Assembly: GCA_041685115.1 (NCBI GenBank)
Contig: JAWLGK010000003.1
Location: 124,001 to 188,000 of the forward strand
Length of the DNA: 64,000 bases
Source: JALOAT01 sp041685115
Lineage (GTDB): Bacteria > Pseudomonadota > Gammaproteobacteria > Thiohalomonadales > Thiohalomonadaceae
Direction of reading: 5' to 3'
Shown here: in pieces, positions 7,387 to 15,968 of the stretch
Layout: every line of letters begins with the position of its first letter
How positions within the stretch are numbered: the stretch's first letter is position 1
Translations under genes and position numbers: made by a program
Notes under the pieces: generated by a model
Database searches by the model: none
What the model was told of the DNA's origin: nothing
Seen by the model: only the letters and a program-made list of their open reading frames with translations

Positions 7387-10080
7387 ATGTCGGAAAGCCC
7401 CCTCCAGCCGCACGCCCTGGACAGCGAAGTCCTGTTCAAGCACTTCCAGTCGTCCCCGGACGGGCTGAGCACCGCCGCTGCCGCACAGCGCCTCGATGAA
7501 TACGGCCCCAACCTGCTTCCGCCGCCCGCACGGCGGGGGCCGCTTATGCGCTTTCTGCTGCAGTTCCACAACGTGCTCATCTATCTGTTGCTCGCCTCCG
7601 CCGCCATCACGGCGCTGCTCGGCGAATGGGTGGATACGGGGGTCATCATCGGCGTGGTGGTCATCAACGCCATTGTCGGTTTCCTCCAGGAGGGTAAGGC
7701 CGAAAAGGCGCTGGAGGCGGTGAGCAGCCTGCTCACGCCCACTTGCACCGTGCTGCGCGATGGCGGCCGTCGTACTTTGCCGGCCGAACAACTGGTGCCT
7801 GGCGACGTGGTGTTCCTGCAGTCGGGCGATCGGGTCCCCGCAGATCTGCGACTGTTCCGTACCCGCGAGTTGCGCATCGAAGAGGCGGCGCTCACGGGCG
7901 AATCGGTGCCGGTGGAAAAAAACACCGCGGCGGTCGCTGGGGACTCGCCCATCGGTGATCGCCTGGGCATGGCGCATACCGGCACGCTGGTCACCTACGG
8001 TCAGGGCAGCGGGCTGGTGGTGGGCACGGGGGAGACGACGGAGCTCGGCCGCATCAGCAAGCTGCTCACGGAAGTGCAGACCCTCACCACGCCGCTGCTG
8101 CGCCAGATCGACCACTTCGGCCACTGGCTGACCTGGGTGGTCCTCGCCATTGCCGCCGCGAGCTTCAGCTTCGCCTACTACGCCCGCGATTTTGACTTGC
8201 GCGACAGTTTCCTGGCGGCGGTCGGGCTTGCGGTCGCCGCGATCCCGGAGGGGTTGCCCGCCATCATGACCATCACCCTGGCCATCGGTGTGCAGCGCAT
8301 GGCCAGACGGCACGCCATCATCCGCCGCCTGCCTGCGGTGGAGACGCTCGGCTCGGTCACCGTCATCTGCACCGATAAGACCGGCACCTTGACGCGCAAT
8401 GAAATGACCGTCGCCCGCGTGGTGGTCGCCGAGGGCGATTGGCGTGTCACGGGCGTGGGATATGAGCCCAGTGGCGAACTGGTCCCCATGCAGGGCGCCG
8501 GCGGAAGTGCCGTGGTGGAGGAACTGACGCGCGCGGGCCTGCTATGCAACGAGGCCGGACTGCAACACGGCGAGCAGGGCTGGCGCGTACGCGGCGATCC
8601 CACCGAAGGCGCGCTGGTGGTACTGGCCACCAAGCTCGGTATCAACCCGGATTCGGAGCGGCGCCACTATCCGCGCACGGACGAAATTCCCTTTGAATCG
8701 CAGCATGGCTTCATGGCCAGCCTGCACCATGACCACCAGGGCCACGGCTATGTGTTCGTGAAGGGTGCGCCGGAGCGGGTGCTCGGCATGTGCAGCCACG
8801 AGCGCCATGGCGACGGGATCCAGCCAGTACGTACCGATCACTGGCAGGCGAAGGTCGACGGCCTGGCCGCGAGCGGGCATCGTGTACTCGCCATTGCAAC
8901 GCTGCCCATTATGGCCGGCCGCACCGAACTGAACTTCCCTGACGTGCAACAAGACCTCACGCTGCTTGGCTTGGTGGGCATCATCGACCCACCCCGGGAG
9001 GAGGCCATCGAGTCGGTTGCCCTGTGTCGCACAGCGGGTATCCGGGTGAAGATGATCACCGGCGACCATGCGGCCACGGCCAGCAGCATCGCTGCACAGC
9101 TCGGCATCGGTGAAGGCCGTGCCGCCGTCACCGGTCCGGAACTGGAGCGCCTGGACGGCGCGGCCTTCGAGGAAGTGGTGGCGAAGACGGACGTGTTCGC
9201 GCGCACCAGTCCCGAACACAAGCTGCGCCTGGTGGAGGCGCTGCAACGGCGCGGCGAAATCACCGCCATGACCGGCGACGGCGTGAACGATGCACCGGCG
9301 CTGAAGCGTGCCGACGTGGGCGTGGCCATGGGCGAAAAGGGCACCGATGCGGCGCGTGAGGCCTCGCAGATGGTGCTCACCGACGACAACTTCGCCACCA
9401 TCGTGCATGCGGTGGAGGAGGGGCGCACCATCCACGACAACCTCACCAAGGCCATTCTGTTCGTGCTGCCCACCAACATGGGGCAGGCCAGCGTGATCAT
9501 CACCGCCATCCTGTTCGGCATGGTGATGCCCATCACCCCGGTGCAGATCCTGTGGGTCAACATGGTATCGGCCGTCACGCTGGCCCTGGTGCTCGCCTTC
9601 GAGCCCGGCGAACCGGGCGTCATGCGCCGGCCGCCGCGCGACCCCCGCGCGCCCATCCTTTCACCCATGCTGGCCTGGCGCGTGGTGTTCGTGTCGGCGA
9701 TCCTTGTGGCGGGCTCGCTGGTGGTCTTCCAGTGGGAACTGGCGGACGGTGCAAGCCTGGAGGCGGCGCGCGTGGCCACCGTGAACACCCTGGTCATGGG
9801 CCAGGTGTTCTATCTGTTCAGCGCGCGCTTCGTCGTGGATTCCAGTGTCCGTCTGAGTGCGCTTACCGGCAACCCTGCACTGTGGCCCGCCATCGCAGTG
9901 ATCGTCGCATTGCAGGTGCTGTTCACATATTTCGAACCCATGAAAAAGCTGTTTGGCACGGACGATATCGGACTCGATGCCTGGCTGCACACATTGATGG
10001 TCGGTTTCCTGGTGTTCGTGGTGGTGGAAGTGGAGAAATGGATCATGCGCCGTGTGCAAGGTGAGGATGCTGGCGGCTAG
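7387..10080 (+). CDS. P2-type cation-transporting ATPase
   Basis: An 897-residue P-type ATPase in the inner membrane. It has an N-terminal cation-ATPase domain (residues 10-75), TGES in the actuator domain (170-173), the M4 motif PEGLP (287-291), the phosphorylated Asp330 in DKTGTLT and TGDGVNDAP from residue 629. PEGLP in M4 is typical of P2A/P2B Ca2+ and related pumps. M6 reads WVNMVSAVTLALVLAFEP and lacks the Asp found in the M6 of SERCA-type Ca2+ pumps, so the ion (Ca2+, Na+, Mg2+ or other) cannot be fixed from sequence. The start follows GGAG with short spacing. The next gene follows after a strong hairpin. Confidence 0.9.
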   Translation: MSESPLQPHALDSEVLFKHFQSSPDGLSTAAAAQRLDEYGPNLLPPPARRGPLMRFLLQFHNVLIYLLLASAAITALLGEWVDTGVIIGVVVINAIVGFLQEGKAEKALEAVSSLLTPTCTVLRDGGRRTLPAEQLVPGDVVFLQSGDRVPADLRLFRTRELRIEEAALTGESVPVEKNTAAVAGDSPIGDRLGMAHTGTLVTYGQGSGLVVGTGETTELGRISKLLTEVQTLTTPLLRQIDHFGHWLTWVVLAIAAASFSFAYYARDFDLRDSFLAAVGLAVAAIPEGLPAIMTITLAIGVQRMARRHAIIRRLPAVETLGSVTVICTDKTGTLTRNEMTVARVVVAEGDWRVTGVGYEPSGELVPMQGAGGSAVVEELTRAGLLCNEAGLQHGEQGWRVRGDPTEGALVVLATKLGINPDSERRHYPRTDEIPFESQHGFMASLHHDHQGHGYVFVKGAPERVLGMCSHERHGDGIQPVRTDHWQAKVDGLAASGHRVLAIATLPIMAGRTELNFPDVQQDLTLLGLVGIIDPPREEAIESVALCRTAGIRVKMITGDHAATASSIAAQLGIGEGRAAVTGPELERLDGAAFEEVVAKTDVFARTSPEHKLRLVEALQRRGEITAMTGDGVNDAPALKRADVGVAMGEKGTDAAREASQMVLTDDNFATIVHAVEEGRTIHDNLTKAILFVLPTNMGQASVIITAILFGMVMPITPVQILWVNMVSAVTLALVLAFEPGEPGVMRRPPRDPRAPILSPMLAWRVVFVSAILVAGSLVVFQWELADGASLEAARVATVNTLVMGQVFYLFSARFVVDSSVRLSALTGNPALWPAIAVIVALQVLFTYFEPMKKLFGTDDIGLDAWLHTLMVGFLVFVVVEVEKWIMRRVQGEDAGG

Positions 10081-10088
10081 AGGTGCCG

Positions 10089-10112
10089 CGGCCCGCGCAT
10101 GAGCGCGGGCCG
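10089..10112 (+). terminator. GC hairpin after the P-type ATPase gene
   Basis: A perfect 10-bp stem (CGGCCCGCGC and complement) with an ATGA loop begins 9 bp after the ATPase stop. No T-tract follows. It argues that the next gene starts at the GTG of 10134 and not at the GTG of 10083. Confidence 0.6.
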
Positions 10113-10133
10113 GGCGAAGGGCGAGGGAATCGC

Positions 10134-10997
10134 GTGCGCAATCAACTCCGGGACATCGAATCTTTACCACGCTGGCTGAAGGCCGCCATTGCGGCCGGGC
10201 TGGTGCTGCTCATCGCTGCTCTGGGCAGGATCACACCCTTCCAGTTTTCCCTCTCGGTGTTCTATGTGCTGCCGGTGGCCCTGGGCGGCTGGTGGGGCGG
10301 GCTGCGCCTCGGCTACGTGATCGCCGTGCTGGCCGCAGTGGCCTGGTTTCAGGGCGGACAGTGGAGTGCGCAATTGTATGAACGCGAATGGATCCGCTAC
10401 TGGAACGGCTTTTCACCGTTCCTGCTATTCGTCATTGTGCTGCATCTGGTGGACCTGCTGCACCAGCGCCTGGCGTGGGAGCGTGCCCGCGCCGAACGCG
10501 ATGCCTTGACCGGGTTGCTCAATCTCAGCACCTTCATGCTTCAGGCCGAGGAGGAGATCGCACGGGCACGGCGCTTCGGTCGCCCCTTTGCCGTCGCATT
10601 CATGGACCTGGACAACTTCAAGGAAGTGAACGACACGCTGGGTCACGTGGCTGGCAACGCGGTGCTGCGCGCGGTGGCCGCCACCTTGCAGCGCGTGTTG
10701 CGTGAGGCGGATGTGATCGCCCGCGCGGGCGGTGACGAGTTCGTGGTATTGCTGGTGGAGGCGGAGCCACAGGGCGCCGTGGCCGTGGTCGAGGCCATGC
10801 GCGACGAACTGCTCAGGGCCATGGCGGAGCTGAACTGCGCGGTGACCTTCAGTATCGGCCTGGTGGTGTTCAAGACACCTCCGGTGGATACGCGCAGCAT
10901 GGTGCAACTGGCGGATAAATTGATGTACGACGTGAAGCGCAGCGGCAAGAACGCCATACGTCACGCGGTTTTCGACGGCGGCACTGTGAGGCAGTGA
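10134..10997 (+). CDS. membrane-bound diguanylate cyclase
   Basis: A 287-residue protein that would make c-di-GMP from two GTP. Residues about 15-110 form four or five hydrophobic helices with short loops, a MASE-like sensor region. The C-terminal GGDEF domain has an intact active site at residues 199-203 and an inhibitory RxxD site (READ, 190-193), so it is predicted active and product-inhibited. The GTG at 10134 follows GAGGGA; a GTG at 10083 would place the start inside the hairpin region. It follows the cation ATPase with no operon partner downstream, since the next gene is convergent. Confidence 0.88.
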   Translation: MRNQLRDIESLPRWLKAAIAAGLVLLIAALGRITPFQFSLSVFYVLPVALGGWWGGLRLGYVIAVLAAVAWFQGGQWSAQLYEREWIRYWNGFSPFLLFVIVLHLVDLLHQRLAWERARAERDALTGLLNLSTFMLQAEEEIARARRFGRPFAVAFMDLDNFKEVNDTLGHVAGNAVLRAVAATLQRVLREADVIARAGGDEFVVLLVEAEPQGAVAVVEAMRDELLRAMAELNCAVTFSIGLVVFKTPPVDTRSMVQLADKLMYDVKRSGKNAIRHAVFDGGTVRQ

Positions 10998-11042
10998 GGC
11001 ATGACGGTGCGCCGGCGCGCACGCGGGCGACTTACGCAAGCG

Positions 11043-11969
11043 TCAATCAGGGAGCCTGGCGAGCAATGCCGTCGCGTGGGCAAAGTCCAGTGTCACTACG
11101 TGCACCGGGTTCGCCTTGCCCTTGAGGTGCAGTTCCTGCGGACTCTCCTGCCGGAATTCGTCGGGCAGATGGGCATAGGCGCTTTCACTCAGCACGATGT
11201 CCGTTTCCAGCGCCATGCTCGCGGCTTCCAGGCGGAAGGCCGTGTTCACGGTGTCGCCGAGGGCGGTATTTTCGTGGCCGATACCGAGCGCCGCAATGCC
11301 CGTATGGATGCCCACGCCGATGTGCAGCGGCATGGGGATTTCCGGAAAGGCGTCGTTCAGGGCGGCCGTGATCGCGCCGATACGGCAGGCGGCACGCAGG
11401 GCCTCGCGTACATCGTGCTGCGATTCCCCACCTTCCCAACGCGCGAATACACAGTCACCGATGAACTTGTCCACGATGCCAGCGTGATGCGCGATGATTT
11501 CGCTGACCTCGTCGAACCAACGGTTCATCACCCGGGTGAGTTGTTGGATGCTGAGCCGCTCCGACAGGGCCGTGAAGCCGCGGATGTCAGCCACCAGCAG
11601 CGTGATCTCGCCCACCAGCGCGCGAGGCATCACCACGGTGGCCTGGAGCGACAGGGAATCGGTGAAGGCGGCTGACGGCGCCGGCTGTTCGAAGATGATT
11701 TCGCTGCGGCCGATGGAAATGATATCGCCGTCGTGGAGCAGGGTGGGCGCGGTGACGCGCCGACCGTTCACCCAACTGCCGTTGGAACTGCCGCTGTCGA
11801 TGAAGTAGTAGTCCGCTGCGCCGAGCCGGCGCACCATGGCGTGGTTGCGGGATATCTCCAGCTCGGAAAACACGATGGTGTTGTTCCGATCGCGGCCGAG
11901 GGTGACGACGGTCCCGCAGGGCACGCGCTCGACGCCGGTCTCGACCTGGACGTGCAGCCAGGCGGTCAC
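11043..11969 (-). CDS. FHA domain-adenylate cyclase (class III)
   Basis: A 308-residue cytoplasmic protein. Residues about 20-90 are an FHA phosphothreonine-binding domain (LGRDRNNTIV, SRNHA, SGSSNGSWVNG). Residues about 120-300 are a class III nucleotidyl cyclase: metal-binding Asp in VADIRGFT and GDCVFARW, Lys in DKFIGD and Asp in ALGDTVN for adenine selection, and Asn/Arg in NTAFRLEA for catalysis. All expected residues are present, so cAMP production is likely. The FHA part suggests control by Ser/Thr phosphorylation. Its GTG start lies 9 nt after the stop of the small coiled-coil gene upstream, indicating an operon. Confidence 0.9.
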   Translation of the reverse strand: MTAWLHVQVETGVERVPCGTVVTLGRDRNNTIVFSELEISRNHAMVRRLGAADYYFIDSGSSNGSWVNGRRVTAPTLLHDGDIISIGRSEIIFEQPAPSAAFTDSLSLQATVVMPRALVGEITLLVADIRGFTALSERLSIQQLTRVMNRWFDEVSEIIAHHAGIVDKFIGDCVFARWEGGESQHDVREALRAACRIGAITAALNDAFPEIPMPLHIGVGIHTGIAALGIGHENTALGDTVNTAFRLEAASMALETDIVLSESAYAHLPDEFRQESPQELHLKGKANPVHVVTLDFAHATALLARLPD

Positions 11970-11978
11970 GATGCCGAA

Positions 11979-12332
11979 TCAACTCTGCAACAGCACGAGG
12001 CCGAGCGCCGTCGCGGACAACACCAGCGCCGCCGTGGTGGCAATGGTCAGCCAGGTGTTGCGCCGGGCCAGTTCGGCGAGTCCCGTGGAGACGCCTTGCA
12101 GCTGCTCGGTCAGTTGTCTCACCAGGTCTGCCTGCGCCAGCTCCGCGGCTTCCATGGCCTCGATCCGTTGCAGCATGGCGGCCAGTTGCTTGCGTGGGTC
12201 GTCCTGCGGGTCGACGGGCGCGACATGGGATTGCGCGCGCGTCTGTTCCCAGAGCCGCGTGGCAGTGCCGACCAGGGCCGGCAGGACCTTGATGATCTCT
12301 TTCCAGGGCAGTGCGGCGACATGCAGGGCCAT
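11979..12332 (-). CDS. small coiled-coil tail-anchored membrane protein
   Basis: A 117-residue protein. An N-terminal amphipathic part (residues 10-30) is followed by a charged coiled-coil rich in Gln, Glu and Leu (about 45-90), then a single C-terminal hydrophobic helix (95-115). A good ribosome-binding site, GAGAGGG, precedes the ATG at 12332. It is directly upstream of the FHA-adenylate cyclase and is probably co-expressed with it, which hints that it could be a membrane partner. No known domain recognised. Confidence 0.7.
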   Translation of the reverse strand: MALHVAALPWKEIIKVLPALVGTATRLWEQTRAQSHVAPVDPQDDPRKQLAAMLQRIEAMEAAELAQADLVRQLTEQLQGVSTGLAELARRNTWLTIATTAALVLSATALGLVLLQS

Positions 12333-12502
12333 GGGTATCCCTCTCGGTTGGTGTCGTGCAGTGTATCAGCACTCCCGGCAATACTCGCCTGGCGATGACC
12401 CCGGTTTCGCTAGTTCCCGTTAGAACCGAGAACCGGGCGACATAATCAGAATCGCTATTTGCCTATGCTTACGCCCCTTACCTGAAGATCTAAGCTCGAG
12501 CG

Positions 12503-14812
12503 ATGGATACAGGCTTCCGGGTCGTTTACCAGGGAAAGCTGCGGCGCGGACAGACGCGCTCAGGGGTGGCCGGTCGCCTGTCGGAGGCGTTGGGTCGGGA
12601 CCGTGTGGCCCTGGAAAAGCTGCTCGACGGCCCCGCGCAGGTCCTCCTCGCGGGGGCATCGGAACGGACCGCCGCGCGGCTGGCTGAGATCTTCATCCAG
12701 GCCGGCGCCGAGGTACGCATCGAAGGTCCCGGCGATGCTGAATCCACGCCGACTCAATTGACCTCCGACACACCCGCCGCCCATCGCAAACCCTCCGTGC
12801 CGCCCTCTTTCGGTCAGCGCGTCTGGTTGGTACGTGCGGCCTTCGTATTGTCGGTGATCGCCCTGCTCGGTGTGTTGGTCATCGGCCTGCTGGCGGCCTC
12901 GCTCGCAACCCTGGCCTTTTCCCTGGGCTGGCTCATCGAGCAAGTGCCCTGGCCTGCGGTGGTGGTGCCTGTGTACGCAGTGTTGATGACGGTTCTGGTG
13001 CTGACCATCGCCGGTCTGGTCAAACCCTTCGTGCGCGTGCAGTCGCACCTGCCCATGGCCATACCTCTCGAACGCGCCAACGAACCGGAACTGTTCGAGT
13101 TCATCGCCTACGTATGTGAAGCCATCCATGTGCCGTACCCGCAGGGCGTATTGCTCGACATGTCGGCCTCGGTGAAGGCGGGACGCCAGCCCGGTTCCGC
13201 ACTCACCATCGGTCTGCCTGTCCTGGCAAGTGTCAGCACGGCGGAACTGGGTGGTTTGTTGGCGCGTGCGTTCACCTTGCACATCGGCGGCAGCACGGCA
13301 CGCATGGCGCGCTTCGTCGTGACATCGCTGCATATACTTCATGAAGCGGTGCACGGCCGGGATCTGTTCGACCGCGCTTTGGCGCGCGGCCTGCAATCGA
13401 GGTATGCGCCGGTGCGTTTCGCAGCGCGCGAGGCCGCGGCACTGCTGCGTCTGACACGCAAGCTGCTCGGTCATCTATTGCGCGAGGCCATCGGCACCAG
13501 CGCCGCGGCCATGCGCTCCATCGAATGGCATCGTGATCGCCACCAGGCGTGGATCGTCGGCGTGGAGACCTTCGCCAGAGGTATTCGGCGCATGCGCCTG
13601 ATTGGATTTGCCACGGATCGAGCCGCGGCCGCCTCACAGGAACTCTGGCGCAAGGGACGGCCCTTGCCGGCCGATCTTGCGGGCGCCTTGCAGGCGCGCC
13701 TCGGCGCGTTGGCAAAGTCCGGGCTGGCGAGGGTCGTCGCCGCCGCGGAGATCGAGCAGGAGGCTGTAGAGGAATTTCATCTGGCCGACGCCCAGCGCAT
13801 CGAGCGTATCCGCCAGGGCGCCTTCGCGCCCGTTATTACATGCGGCAGGCCGGCGCGTGAGTTGGTGCGCGGTTATGCCCTGTTGACGCGGCGGACGACC
13901 ATGCTCCATTACCGCAACGGCTTGGGCCTGCCCGTCACACCCGTCAGGCTCCAAACGCGGAGCAGTACTGCGCAACCCATCGTGGACGCCATCAGCGGCG
14001 GGGCCTTCGCCGATGCAATGTCCGTGTCGCCGCTGCCTTTCATTGACCGCACCCGAACCACGCGTGAACTGGCCGCGGAGGCTCGGGCCTTGCGCGCTGC
14101 GACGGCAGCGGGCAGCGCCGATACGCGCCGCATCCTGGGGCAGCATGACGCCGTGGCGGACGAACTCATTCGTGCGCTGCATGAAGAACTGATGAGGCGT
14201 TCCAGGACATCGACACGGCGCTTACGGGAAGCACTCGAAGGTGTGCAGATCCGCTGTCGTGAACTGGAAGCCGCCCTGGAGAAGACGACACGTGATCTCG
14301 CGCCGCAGGGAGAGCGCATTTCGCGCCGCATCGCCAACGCCATCGCGCTGCTGGAGCGGCCGGAAACGGCGGCGCGGCTGCCCGGCGCACGCGGCCTGGC
14401 GGCGCGTGGCCTCGCGTTGTGCGAAACCCTCGACAAGCTTCAGCCGCAGATGGCCCTGCTGCATGAGTTGGCAATCCAGCTTGGCGTACTCGAACTGCTG
14501 TTGACCGCCCCGGAGCGCCGTCACGCGGCCCTCAAGGACCGCATCGTTGAACAGCAGGCCGAGATCGGCAACCGGCTCACGGCCATCCGTATCGCCACAG
14601 GGCGTCTGCGTAACCCGCTTGACGAAAAGACCCAGGTGTTCGAACACGTGCGCACCGGCTGGGTGCCAACGCACGCCCGCTATCTGGAGCTGGACGAAGC
14701 CGCGGTGGTGCTGAACGGCTTGCTGGACCTCCGGAAACAGATCGTCGCGCGGCTCGCGCTGCTTGTGCGGGCGGCAGAGGATGCCTGGCTTGCCGTCGAG
14801 GGTGCAGCTTAG
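12503..14812 (+). CDS. large membrane protein resembling an M48 peptidase without HExxH
   Basis: A 769-residue protein. Residues 1-75 form a small soluble domain. Residues about 110-180 hold two long hydrophobic segments. The region around residues 210-265 follows the M48 (Ste24/HtpX) pattern: a surface loop, SALTIGLPVLASVS, then AELGGLLARAFTLH where active enzymes have a DELxAVLAHELGH helix. The zinc-binding His-Glu-x-x-His is absent (residues 247-260), so peptidase activity is unlikely. The C-terminal half is Arg/Leu-rich and mostly helical, probably coiled-coil. The M48 link is inferred from pattern only. It sits between a divergent gene pair and a REP block. Confidence 0.65.
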   Translation: MDTGFRVVYQGKLRRGQTRSGVAGRLSEALGRDRVALEKLLDGPAQVLLAGASERTAARLAEIFIQAGAEVRIEGPGDAESTPTQLTSDTPAAHRKPSVPPSFGQRVWLVRAAFVLSVIALLGVLVIGLLAASLATLAFSLGWLIEQVPWPAVVVPVYAVLMTVLVLTIAGLVKPFVRVQSHLPMAIPLERANEPELFEFIAYVCEAIHVPYPQGVLLDMSASVKAGRQPGSALTIGLPVLASVSTAELGGLLARAFTLHIGGSTARMARFVVTSLHILHEAVHGRDLFDRALARGLQSRYAPVRFAAREAAALLRLTRKLLGHLLREAIGTSAAAMRSIEWHRDRHQAWIVGVETFARGIRRMRLIGFATDRAAAASQELWRKGRPLPADLAGALQARLGALAKSGLARVVAAAEIEQEAVEEFHLADAQRIERIRQGAFAPVITCGRPARELVRGYALLTRRTTMLHYRNGLGLPVTPVRLQTRSSTAQPIVDAISGGAFADAMSVSPLPFIDRTRTTRELAAEARALRAATAAGSADTRRILGQHDAVADELIRALHEELMRRSRTSTRRLREALEGVQIRCRELEAALEKTTRDLAPQGERISRRIANAIALLERPETAARLPGARGLAARGLALCETLDKLQPQMALLHELAIQLGVLELLLTAPERRHAALKDRIVEQQAEIGNRLTAIRIATGRLRNPLDEKTQVFEHVRTGWVPTHARYLELDEAAVVLNGLLDLRKQIVARLALLVRAAEDAWLAVEGAA

Positions 14813-14816
14813 CCCC

Positions 14817-15106
14817 GTAGGAGCCCACCCCGTAGGCGAAGGGTTTTTACCAACCGCCGGGCGGTCACCGAAACCGCATTCGCCGACGGTGTCGGCTCCT
14901 ACAACGGTATCCAGAAGCCCCGTAGGAGCCCACCCCGTGGGCGAAGGGTTTTGACCGCGGCGCTACGCCGAAGCGGCATGTTCGCCGACAGTGTCGGCTC
15001 CTACAAGGTTCCGATAACCCCCCGTAGGAGCCCACCCCGTGGGCGAAGGGTTCTGACCGCGGCGATACACCGAGACGGCATGTTCGCCGACGGTGTCGGC
15101 TCCTAC
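14817..15106. repeat. three tandem REP doublets (GTAGGAGCCCAC / GTGTCGGCTCCTAC)
   Basis: Three units at 14817-14902, 14922-15004 and 15024-15106, spaced about 103-105 bp. Each begins GTAGGAGCCCACCCCGT(A/G)GG and ends GCCGAC(A/G)GTGTCGGCTCC plus TAC, so each unit is two inverted half-palindromes around a 30-40 nt centre. GGTATCCAGAAGCCC recurs after the first and third units. The block fills the 323 bp between 14812 and 15136. A fourth copy in opposite orientation is at 57685-57755. Such REPINs are often spread by RAYT transposases; none is in the window. Frames inside the block are composed of the repeats. Confidence 0.85.
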
Positions 15107-15135
15107 AACGGTATCCAGAAGCCCGCGATTGACGG

Positions 15136-15822
15136 TCACTTCGCAGCGAGGGGAGGTACCGGCATTTTCAGGGTCGTCAGGCCGAGCATGGCCCAGTCCT
15201 GCATGCCGCCGCGATACCACTTCAGTTTCCCAGGCGGGTAACCCATCCCGACCAGCAGGCGGATGTTCGTTGGTGACTGACGGCACCACATGCCGTTGCA
15301 GAACATCACCAGTGTCTTGGCAGCACTGAAATCAAAACCGGTACCGTCCTCCTTGGCGCCAAACCGGTTCACCAGGATCTCGGCCACGCTGAATGCGTCG
15401 GCCCCATCCAGGCCTTCCATCAGGGTGTTCCAAGGAATATTCACGGCGCCCGGGATGGTCCCGTTGGCGACCCAGTCGGGGGTTCGCGAGTCGATCACCA
15501 GTACGCTGTCATCACCTGCACTGACCCGTTGCAGATACTCGAGCACTTCCAATTCGCCGACGGTTTCGACGCCCGGTGCGATGGTGCCCGGTTGGATGCA
15601 GGACGGCGGACACGGCCGTGAGGTCCGGGCGTACTCGCCGCGCAGAACCGCCTCCTGGTCCTGGTTACGCTGAATAAGCACCTTCTGACCTGCGTGCATC
15701 ACTTCGACCGCACCCAGCTCGGGCGTGATGTTCACAGCCAGTTGCTCGCCGCCGAAGGCAGGGGCCGATGAAAGCAGGCCGAAGGTGAGCATGGCGATGG
15801 CGCGTGTTTGATTCCCGGTCAT
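15136..15822 (-). CDS. periplasmic rhodanese-domain protein
   Basis: A 228-residue protein with a cleavable signal peptide (about residues 1-24, ending PAFG). The C-terminal half is a rhodanese fold: VIDSRTPDW, IPGAVNIPW, and the active-site loop FCNGMWCRQSP with the catalytic Cys, which would carry a persulfide. A Cys-rich linker (RPCPPSC) precedes the domain. It lies 146 bp downstream of the PhnD-like gene on the same strand, so it may be in one transcript with it. The natural sulfur donor is unknown. Confidence 0.85.
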   Translation of the reverse strand: MTGNQTRAIAMLTFGLLSSAPAFGGEQLAVNITPELGAVEVMHAGQKVLIQRNQDQEAVLRGEYARTSRPCPPSCIQPGTIAPGVETVGELEVLEYLQRVSAGDDSVLVIDSRTPDWVANGTIPGAVNIPWNTLMEGLDGADAFSVAEILVNRFGAKEDGTGFDFSAAKTLVMFCNGMWCRQSPTNIRLLVGMGYPPGKLKWYRGGMQDWAMLGLTTLKMPVPPLAAK

Positions 15823-15968
15823 TTTCTTGTTTCTTCCTTTTTCGCGGTTTCGGCAGTTTTTCGAGGGCGCGATTTTTGCTGGCGCACGGGGGCCGGGAAA
15901 CAGGGAAAAGACTTATTGCCCCCTTATGGTGCCGGGGTCACGCTCGTTTTGTGATGGCGCTCACACCG

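Noticed and set aside
7191..7580. Minus-strand frame of 129 codons upstream of the ATPase gene
   Set aside because: The last 40 residues look protein-like, but most of the frame is antisense to the ATPase and there is no start signal.
10083..10133. GTG at 10083 as the start of the diguanylate cyclase
   Set aside because: It lies at the base of a strong hairpin and lacks an RBS; the GTG at 10134 has GAGGGA upstream.
14817..15106. Possible CRISPR array
   Set aside because: Only three units, each an inverted doublet with conserved linkers; no constant-length unique spacers and no cas genes.
14951..15289. Short frames through the tandem REP block
   Set aside because: Made of repeat units; the repetitive peptide follows the palindromes.
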